A DNA stretch of 64,000 bases. Source: Paramarasmius palmivorus (taxonomy: Eukaryota; Basidiomycota; Agaricomycetes; Agaricales; Marasmiaceae). This document shows, piece after piece, positions 56,120 to 64,000 of the stretch (position 1 is the stretch's first letter; each line of letters opens with the position of its first letter). The position numbers and the translations under genes were made by a program. The DNA lies in assembly GCA_037176845.1 (NCBI GenBank), contig JAYKXP010000113.1, positions 96,918 to 160,917 on the forward strand, in the 5' to 3' direction. A model generated the notes under the pieces. The model did no database searches and was not told the origin of the DNA. It was given only the letters and a program-made list of their open reading frames with translations.

Positions 56120-57540
56120 ATGGATTCTGTTTCATCGGTATGGAATATGTTTCCTTGGTATGGAACCTATTTCACTGGCATGGAATTATTCTTGATCTAA
56201 ACAGAATTCATCACATCTATCAGTATGGAATCTGTTTCATTGGTATGGAATATGTTTCCTCGGTATGGATATGTTTCCTCGGTATGGAATATGTTTCCTT
56301 GGTATGGAATGTGTTATGGAATCTATTTCACTGGTATGGCATTGTTTTCAATCTAGATGGAATGCACCAGGTCTATTAGTATGGAATCTGTTTCACTGGC
56401 ATGGAATTATTCTTGATCTAAACAGAATGCATCAGGTCTATCAGTATGGAATCTGTTTCATCGGTATGGAATATGTTTCCTCGGTATGGAATGTGTTATG
56501 GAATCTATTTCACTGGTATGGCATTGTTTTCAATCTAGATGGAATGCACCAGGTCTATTAGTATGGAATCTGTTTCACTGGCATGGAATTATTCTTGATC
56601 TAAACAGAATGCATCACATCTATCAGTATGGAATCTGTTTCATCGGTATGGAATATGTTTCCTCGTTATGGAATCTGTTATGGAATCTATTTCACTGGTA
56701 TGGCATTGTTTTCAATCTAGATGGAATGCACCAGGTCTATTAGTATGGAATCTGTTTCACTGGCATGGAATTATTCTTGATCTAAACAGAATGCATCAGG
56801 TCTATCAGTATGGATTCTATTTCATTGGTATGGAATCTGTTTCCTCAGTATGGAACTCATTTCATTGGTACAGAATCTATTTCTTCAGTATGAAATCTAT
56901 TTCACTGGTATGGAACCTGTTTCACCAGTATAGAATCTATTTTATCAGTATGGAATCTGTTTCCTTGATATAGAATCTGTTTCACCAGTATAGAATCTAT
57001 TTCACTGGTATGGGATCTATTTCATCAGTATAGAATCTATTTCACTGGTATTGAATTGTTCTCAACCTATGCATCAGGTCTATTAGTATGAGATCTATTT
57101 TACTGGTATGGAATCTGTTTTCCTTAGTATGGAACCTGTTTCACCAGTATGGAATCTATCATACTTACTAGAATCACACATGCACAACTTATGCTCTCTC
57201 ATACTACACAGAACCTTTGAAGAGCCATCTTCTGCCTCAGTTGTATTCAGTTCAGATCATATCATTGATAGCAGTCACACATTCCTCCCACATTTGGAAG
57301 TGTTGAGGTTTATAAACTCAGCTTATATCAAAGTGTGACAGGTCTATCTGTATGGAGTCTGTTTCCCCGGTATGGAATCTATTTTATTGGTATGGGATCT
57401 ATTTCATCAGTATAGAGTCTATTTCACTGGTATTGAATCGTTCTCAACCTAAATGGAATGCATCAGGTCTATTAGTATGAGATCTATTTCACTGGTATGG
57501 AATCTGTTTCACCAGTATAGAATCTATTTTACTGGTGTAA
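56115..57540. repeat. 20-bp minisatellite with 182-bp higher-order repeat, right part
   Basis: The basic unit is GTATGGAATCTGTTTCACTG with variants (CCTCG, CATTG endings). Every ninth unit or so is replaced by a longer marker (GCATTGTTTTCAATCTAGAT...). The markers at 56341, 56523 and 56705 are spaced exactly 182 bp apart, so blocks of units were amplified together. After about 56800 the order becomes irregular, and single-copy DNA (57170-57340) interrupts the array before it resumes to about 57540. Confidence 0.92.
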
Positions 57541-58560
57541 AGCGATTGAGTGCAATGGTCTTTCACTGTAACTGCAGGGAAAGTTTTTTAGACAGACATA
57601 CTGCCCATATTCCCTGTCACTTTCTGTAGGCCCCAAGTATATTATAATTTTTAGTGTAATTAGTCCTGTATAGAATACATTACATCTGTATATAACCCAT
57701 TTGATCTATATAGTCTGCAACTTGTAGCATAACATACTGGGGCATTCAATTCTATTCTGAAAGTAATGGTTCAGCAGGACCATCAACAATAGTGGACCAA
57801 AAACAGCCAAATTTGGCAGCCTTTTGACCGTCACATCTAGCACTATGACCATTTAAAAATTTTCAGACAATTTTGGGCTTATAACTATTAAATTGTACAA
57901 AATATCCAGTGATAATACTGGATACATATCAATTACTCTTGCTTTATATATATTGAATTTATTTTGGCAACTCCTGATTGATAATTGATTAATATTTTGA
58001 CATGTGTTATTTAATAACAATTTTAATTGATTTTTTATTACTTTGACAATATGAAATATGAATGGTATAATCATCATTTAATACTGCTTTACCATGAATA
58101 ATCCAACAGTTAGTCAATTATAGTATATCCTGATATATTGATCAATTCATCAATATTGTAGATGGCTTATCAATCAGTACATAAGCATTATTTAGAGCTT
58201 AATAATGGGAGTAGTCCTAGAGTACCAAGTTTAGGGTAATAGATAAGCCAATAGTATAAGATGTGCTTTTTCAAAGCTATATTATTGGATTATCAATCAT
58301 ATAAAGTATGACATTTATTAATATCTCATGAATATTTGATCTATCAACCACTGTACTTAAGAATTAGACTAATTTATATACTGCTTGTAATATCTATAGA
58401 TGTTAGCATGATATATACATGAGGAAAATGAGAGTTCTTTAATGATATATCATGGATAACTTGTGCTGTTTTCTTTGGAACAAGAATTTGATAAGTCATT
58501 GATAGATAATTAACAGATCACCATATCTTATCAATCAATGCACCCAGTGCCATCCGTTGT
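57541..58560. other. Very AT-rich non-coding stretch
   Basis: About 1 kb is strikingly A/T-rich compared with the rest of the window, with many TTAAT, ATTGAT and TATCAAT words. The only open frames are short and composition-driven. It could be heavily mutated transposon sequence, a mitochondrial insertion or a boundary of the repeat block. I cannot decide. Confidence 0.6.
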
Positions 58561-59633
58561 CACGTCGAAGAAACAACCGATCAATGACTATGCCCGAGAG
58601 CAGAATGATGATCGCCAGCAGGAGAGGACCACGCGTCGAGGGGGGTCGAGCCGATATTGAAAAAAACGCTGCAAGTAGTCAGGTCATTGAAGCTCGCCAC
58701 TGAGATAGTGAAGACTTACAGAATGACATCCCCAAATCTCCAGTCTGTTGGTGAACGAGCAAGCCAAAGTTTAAACCTTTACACTCTTCTCCAAGCTCGC
58801 GGCTTGCAGTCGCAATGTAACGATTTCCTTTGTAGGTGGTATACGCCCTGTGGCACCGTTTAGAAATGTCGGTCCACGTTGACCAAACATACGTTCACAT
58901 ACCACTATTGGTGAGGTGCGAGTGGTTCACTGTACCCATAATGTCAGTATTCGGCCCTACTTTGCGCAGGGACATCCAGACTTACCGGGTGAGTGCTCCA
59001 GAATTTGTGTGATTCTGTGCGTTTTGAAATCTAGGATCGTAGGTTACCAAAAAAACTGAGCTTCCGACCCTAAAAGGTCTTCGCCATCGTGAATGAATAA
59101 GACGTCGAGCATAACATGTGCCTGGCATCTGGCCCGAAGTTTTCGAGCATGGGGATTGGTACATTTCAAGCCACGACTCTCCGGTCTGGAGATGGCGTAG
59201 ATATCTACACCATCTCTAAATTTCCATGCTGCTATGTGCGTACAGTCGGAGATATTGCGGACATTCCTCTAAAGGAAGCAGCGCGATCAGCGTAAATGTA
59301 AATCTCAATCATCAATGAACATTTTTTCACGCTTTATTGACCAGGCGACGTTCGCCATTCCATATTGGCCTTTCGCCTGGCTGACGTCCCAAGCACTGTT
59401 CACAAAGTAAGAAATGAGATGTTGGGGTAGTTCTTGATCAATCTATTGGGATGAAGTTGCTCACATATGCACGGGTTCGATCAGACCACGATGATCCTAT
59501 CCTTAAAACGGCAGGTATGTATACCCACTGGGCATGGGGGTTTGGGGGTCAAAGTTCAATGGCTTGTATGGTAGCGTGGGCGAGGAACTTCACATGTGAT
59601 GTTCCAGTCAACTATCCACAACAATAGTAAGAT
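58561..59633. other. No firmly supported gene
   Basis: Short open segments occur at plus 58657-58863 and minus 58982-59164. They may belong to the decayed WD40-like gene that follows on the minus strand, but no motif was recognised. Confidence 0.3.
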
Positions 59634-60166
59634 CTAAAATTCATTACGATGGCAGAGAGGCGCATACCTTTGGTGTAGGGTCGTAAGAGTGTTACATCGG
59701 ATCCTGTGCCCAACAGCAAGTCGACGTGAAGCTTTGTCCCAGTGCAACGTTAACACCGCACATTTAGCGTTGCCAGATCTCTCCTGTTTTGTCCAGAGAA
59801 ACAGGTTTGTAACCATAGTCGTACATGTGCCCGCCTGTCCAAATAGGGTTAATATTCATGTAAGTGAAGATTACAAGTGATAAACCTACCTTCGTTGGTG
59901 AATGATACTGAATAACCCGTCCATCAGCCATCCCAACAAAGAGGTTGGCCGTGTCTTTTCGTTGTTATCATTCCACTGCGATAGCATGGGAAATCTTCCG
60001 AGTCTCTCTCATACAACCGCACTAATTTTTGACGAATTGTGCTAAAAACATATACAGCACCGTCTTGGCTGCAACAGGCCAGGTATTCGTCCATCAGGGG
60101 AGAAACGTAGCGCAGTTGGCAAGAGTCTTTGAGTGGAAATGTCGAAAAACTAGGGAGTATCGCCAT
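59634..60166 (-). pseudogene. WD40-repeat-like pseudogene fragment
   Basis: Reading the minus strand in three frames gives successive WD40-like pieces: ALRFSPDGRI, then LACCSQDGAVYVFSTIRQKL (one frame on), KISHAIAVE, WNDNNEKT and ANLFVGMADGRVIQYHSP. After a GTAGG intron come pieces around SLDKTGEIWQ. The pieces together make an SPDG...LACCSQDG...VYVF blade and the start of the next blade. At least four frame changes occur within 200 bp, with no splice sites to explain them. This is therefore a gene in decay, or a region with many sequence errors. Confidence 0.55.
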
Positions 60167-60624
60167 GAGTGTCGAGCCATGAAACTAGAAGTATGTGGGG
60201 AGCGTTGGGGGAGCTAGTAGTCAACTCGATGGACCAGCTCCAGAAACAATATTACAAGAGCGACATCATCGGCTTCCAAAATCAGGAATCCTGAAGCAGC
60301 CTTGTCGTCTATGGCATCGCCAGGCAAACGTCAGGACTTGATGATGAAAAAGCCTCGACTAAACCTCATGGCATCGGAGGTTTTACGTGGTACCTCGACA
60401 ATGATACGACTTGAACATCCTGTAACTTGTGCACCGTATCTCCATATTGCATGATCGCCAAATTTTGCACCCTAAATCTGGCCACGAGGCCGACGACGAC
60501 GAGGAAATTCCATCTATATATCTTGATCCCGGAAAGGGGAAGGAAAACTGATTGAGCCCTATCACGCTTTGACTTCTCGGGAAACTACTTCGATAATTGC
60601 AAACAGCCTAGAGCCCGCCATAAC
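60167..60624. other. Intergenic
   Basis: No feature was recognised between the WD40-like pseudogene and the plus-strand exon at 60625. Confidence 0.35.
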
Positions 60625-62517
60625 ATGGATATCGATGTGGAGGATACCCCCACTACACCCCCACCGGCGGCCACTGCAGGGCTGAACTTTGCTCCCCCAG
60701 AAGACACAGAGGTCAGTCAACCGGTAGATCCACACAGAAAACTGCGTTGAAATGCTATCATAGGATGGGTCGACACACCCTCCGCCTCCCTATCGCGATG
60801 AGCCACAAGAACCCGCCGAAGAGTGACTGCTCGGAGCGCCGCTGCAGGTCAAAGTGGAACGGGTTTCTTTGGAGTAGGTGGTACTTTTTTTGCTTTGCTT
60901 TGTCCTCATTCAAAGATTCAACCAGCGTATTCTTAAGTGGTCGATGGCCCTGTTTCACTAATCCAGGTGATCAAATGGTGACAGTGGCGCCGCCGACGCT
61001 CCAAAACGACGCCTCCCAACAAGGCAATAATAAAACGCAGAAAATCCCAATGATCTACCCCGTGATCAAGGAGCCAACACTAACGCGAACAACGATATCC
61101 ACGCTGAGCAAGAGGCGCATGTCGATCCTGAAGACGGTATGTCCTCAGATGATTATTGCCAGTATGCATCTATCGCGTCAATTAAATACCATGGTTGCAC
61201 AGGGCATGCCTGCATGGGCAATTCACATGGGAAACGTGATCGCAATGCTCGAAATCAACCGTGTAGAAAATGTTGTACAGCAATGGATTGGAGCGCACAA
61301 CCTGCGCACAACCAGGCGAACCAGCACAACCTCCTCCACCTGGCCCAGTGCTGCAACCTCAGCCTCAGCCTCCACAACGACAGCCTGAGGCTGAGCTCAG
61401 CAGGCTCCACCTGGTACTCCACAACCTGGTTGTTGCTCAGCCTCCACAGCCTCCTCAACCCCCCGTTTACGCAGAGAGTAGAAGGACACGACAGCCAGCA
61501 GGACAAAACGGGATCAATCAAACGTGATTCGGGAGGAAATCGAAAAAGGTCTGGGTTTCGAAAGGAAGAATTCAGCCCGATGCCAATGAGTCTTGGGGAA
61601 CTTTGGACGCGCTCTGGCAAACACATCGTACCGATAGCAGGAGGATACCTGACAGACTATATTCTGAGACACAACCCGAATAGACCTGTGTCTATTATGT
61701 TAGCTGACCTGGGCGTACTCCGGGAGTTGAGATGAGGCAACTGTACGCCGGGAAATGGAACATATCGATGTCGCGTTATGCCGCCCATAAATTCGTGATT
61801 CCCAAGTTACAGGAAGCAGCTCTGAGCACGATCCACGCAAGCTCTCGAAGAAAATCGTGGAGGACGTCGACGATATCATCAGCTTTCGAGGTACGAAACG
61901 GCTACCCCGGATCAGATGAGGGTCTGACCCAGAACAAGAGCAAGCACTATCAAGCTGCTTAGAGGGTAAGTCCGAGGCAATGTCATGTTAGTAAATGAAA
62001 GCTTACCATCCTCTGGTACTGTCTACGATCAGCTTACGAATATCGGGAAAAAAAAACAGCTGAAAGAAGACCAAGCCTTGCAAGGAAGGGATGTTCAAGC
62101 CGTTGATGACAATGATGGATGTGCGATATGTGCTCTAGCGACGAGGAATCCCTCCTGGCACTGCGACACGTGCAATCCACAACACCCGTATTCGTGTCAC
62201 AACAGGAGTGACTAATTTGCTTCATCACATAGATGATTGCATCGTCTGGGAATCACTCCATTCTACTGAGCGCAGAGGTAATCGTCGTAATCACCGGGTG
62301 CCAGGAATCCATGGAAAGGAGGAGTCGAGGAGAAAAGCTCGGGTCCGGATTCTTAAATAAAGACTGGACTGCGGAAAATTTTTATGATTGGGAGAAAGCT
62401 TTCGGGAAGTTGTTGCAAATGTCTGACGAAAGAGTTCGTCTTTATGTTAATCCTAGTCCAGCAAAGCCTGAATTGTCTCGACTTCGAAAGATACATGGAA
62501 ATATGAACGATAGTTGA
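60625..62517 (+). CDS. Uncertain proline-rich hypothetical gene (exon fragments)
   Basis: The best-supported part is exon 1 (60625-60711, MDIDVEDTPTTPPPAATAGL then NFAPPEDTE). A 52-nt GTCAGT...CATAG intron joins it to exon 2 from 60764 (DGSTHPPPPYRDEPQEPAEE), which meets a TGA at once. Further downstream, proline-rich (61270-61527, PAQPPPPGPVLQPQPQPP) and helical (61139-61388, MVAQGMPAWAIHMGNVIAML) segments lie in different frames. A Cys-containing piece (CAICALATRNPSWHCDTC) lies at about 62120-62200. I cannot chain them. Either several introns or several lesions separate them. The composition suggests a disordered protein, with no function assigned. Confidence 0.3.
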
Positions 62518-63362
62518 CGGGGTAGCTTTGGGTAAGACTGGTTTAGGCGTAGATACTGTCGTGTATAGGTGTACGCATTTTCATTTTGTTCGCGATAATT
62601 ATGGCCTTGAAAATTCATAATAGAAAAGATCCGATCGTGACCACCAAGAGTTCAAGCAATGCTACCGTTAATGCCCCGAACCCAATGACTCAGGTCATTG
62701 GAAACCCGAATCTGTCGTGAAAGTGCCTATGGGAAGGAACGATCCTCTGATAACCTAGTTCGTGTTGAAGACACTCAGCCGTTGTGGGAAAATATTAGTT
62801 CTTATGCTCGAGGCATGAGCGAAATTTCAAGGATTGATCTGCTGATCAATCTCAGCTACCTAACTTCCTTCATGCGAAAAACGCGGATTCTCGGACCCCT
62901 GCAAGAAGTCCCTCATTTTGGGAATAGTGACTCCTTTTACCAGGGAGTTGGACCGGGAACTGGTCATGATTGAGCCGCTATAATGGGAAGCCAGCTCAAC
63001 CGATTTGTGATACAGATGATGAGTTACTCGACTGATTTCTACAAGTTAAAGCCCCGTTCTTCGTTGGACTACGCGACATAAGGATGTGTTTCTGGAATCT
63101 GATGGGAAAAACTTCGGTGACACCTTGGATCTAACCAGTGTAAAATGGAGTACCTTTTTGTGAATTGGCTGAGCCCATAGGGCGCTGTTTCAAAAGTCTT
63201 TATATGGAAAATGAAAGGTCAAGAACCTCGTTAAAACCTCCCTTTCTACCATCGGCACAACCTCACCGTTTCGTCTCTTTTCCACAGTGCAGCTCCCCTG
63301 GCTTCTGCCAATATCTTGTGTGTCACTACGACAACGTTGTGTGTGTGTCCTGTATCTCCGAT

Positions 63363-63363
<1 letters not shown>
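62518..63363. other. No supported gene
   Basis: Only short open segments occur. A plus segment at 62698-62973 shows no motif. Confidence 0.35.

Positions 63364-63405
<42 letters not shown>
63364..63405. repeat. 42-nt C homopolymer
   Basis: An uninterrupted run of 42 C on the plus strand (42 G on the minus) lies between GTGTGTGTCC...GATT and TCTGTGG. Open frames across it encode only poly-Pro or poly-Gly and are artefacts. The exact length is uncertain in any sequencing of such a tract. Confidence 0.95.
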
Positions 63406-63407
<2 letters not shown>

Positions 63408-64000
63408 TGTGGCACGAATGTGTGTGTGAATGCTGTAGAACAAGTACGCCCCCAGTCGTATCTGGGATTATGACCATAGGCCAGGGCGAAGCCTCGGCAG
63501 ACACAGTCAAGAGCCTGCAGGCCGCGCAGTCCGCGGTTTCCGTCGCGCTGAATAGTGCGCGGTCCTCCACACAATCTCGCACGAATGCCATTGTTCTTTG
63601 TGCTTTGATTCGCAGAGACTGGAGACCCCGAGGGTCCTAGTTCGTTTTCTCTTTGTCCTGATAGGTGAAATCAGCGTATTGGCCCTGAGCGCAAGGCTTC
63701 CTCCACATGAAGCTATGTGCTTTTCTGGAAGTCAGAAACATTTTGAAAGCACGGTTGTTTGGCTTGTCGGTCTGTTCCAAAGGTAATCGCTTCACCCGTT
63801 GGATTCAGATATTTTACTTATGATAATTTCTGGTAACCAGGAGATGCCATCAAACGTCCATCAAGGGATTGGGGTTATAGCACTTGATGCGGTTGTAGCA
63901 TCGATCAAGCTTGCTATTCAATGTCACGTCGACGCACTTGTGTCTTGAAGCTAAAGCTGGGCACTACGATTAGGGCGTGAACCTTGCGAAGAGAATGTTT
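63406..64000. other. No supported gene at the window end
   Basis: Short open segments on both strands have no motif. Confidence 0.35.

Noticed and set aside
56047..56973. Four overlapping open frames of 85-110 codons with near-identical peptides
   Set aside because: They are translations of the 20-bp/182-bp minisatellite; the peptides repeat because the DNA does.
63190..63640. Open frames with long Gly or Pro runs
   Set aside because: They exist only because the 42-nt C tract has no stop codon in any frame.
1..64000. CRISPR arrays, tRNA or rRNA genes, bacterial operons, viral genes
   Set aside because: I saw no regular spacer arrays, no convincing tRNA arms and no rRNA sequence. The only tandem arrays are minisatellites, and the reverse transcriptase and integrase sequences belong to LTR retrotransposons.

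Overview
The window looks like nuclear DNA of a mushroom-forming basidiomycete (Agaricomycetes). Genes are cut into many small exons by GT-AG introns of about 45-60 nt. There is a class II heme peroxidase gene of the wood- and litter-decay type, two solo F-box proteins of the kind expanded in Agaricomycetes, and transposon families typical of this group (KDZ with its CxC5 module, Plavaka, Ty3/gypsy chromovirus, Ty1/copia). No bacterial, viral, CRISPR or tRNA signals were recognised. Exon joins were made by eye from splice consensus, frame continuity and recognisable family motifs. Gene starts are firm only where stated.

Region 1 (1-21 kb) is a gene region with small chromatin, nuclear-envelope and ubiquitin-type genes. 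It holds a DOT1-like H3K79 methyltransferase (minus), a small coiled-coil gene with duplicated exons (minus), a SUN-domain protein (plus), a short coiled-coil protein (plus), an unknown 165-residue protein (plus), a 545-residue F-box protein (minus) and a head-to-head pair of coiled-coil/RING-finger genes at 19.1-20.8 kb. Between them lie several kilobases where no gene can be supported.

Region 2 (21-40 kb) is mixed and contains several decaying genes. A 200-bp direct repeat brackets 1.6 kb at 23.4-25.4 kb. A 16-exon class II peroxidase (25.96-28.0 kb) is intact except for one in-frame TAA, and it lacks both the complete Mn2+ site and the surface tryptophan. Next come two unknown genes, an HNH-nuclease-like gene, a DUF1771-Smr gene, a group of palindromes, a KDZ CxC5 fragment, a GH127-type glycosidase pseudogene with several disablements, and a second F-box gene.

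Region 3 (40-57.6 kb) is a transposon block: a truncated copia element (5' LTR, half-tRNA PBS, gag), a KDZ transposase remnant, a Plavaka transposase remnant, and a complete but degraded Ty3/gypsy chromovirus (49263-56114). The chromovirus sits inside a 20-bp minisatellite with a 182-bp higher-order period. It has 186-bp LTRs and a TCAGT target duplication, and its own integrase gene is interrupted by a 497-bp solo LTR flanked by GCTTC. The two gypsy LTRs differ at 12 sites; 11 are transitions and 7 fall at CpG, which fits methylation-driven decay.

Region 4 (57.6-64 kb) is a very AT-rich 1 kb stretch, a WD40-like pseudogene with several frame changes, proline-rich uncertain coding pieces and a 42-nt C homopolymer. 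I found no convincing new multi-gene system. The most notable items are the RING gene pair, the insertion order with its CpG-decay signature, the palindrome group at 34.1-34.3 kb and the atypical peroxidase.
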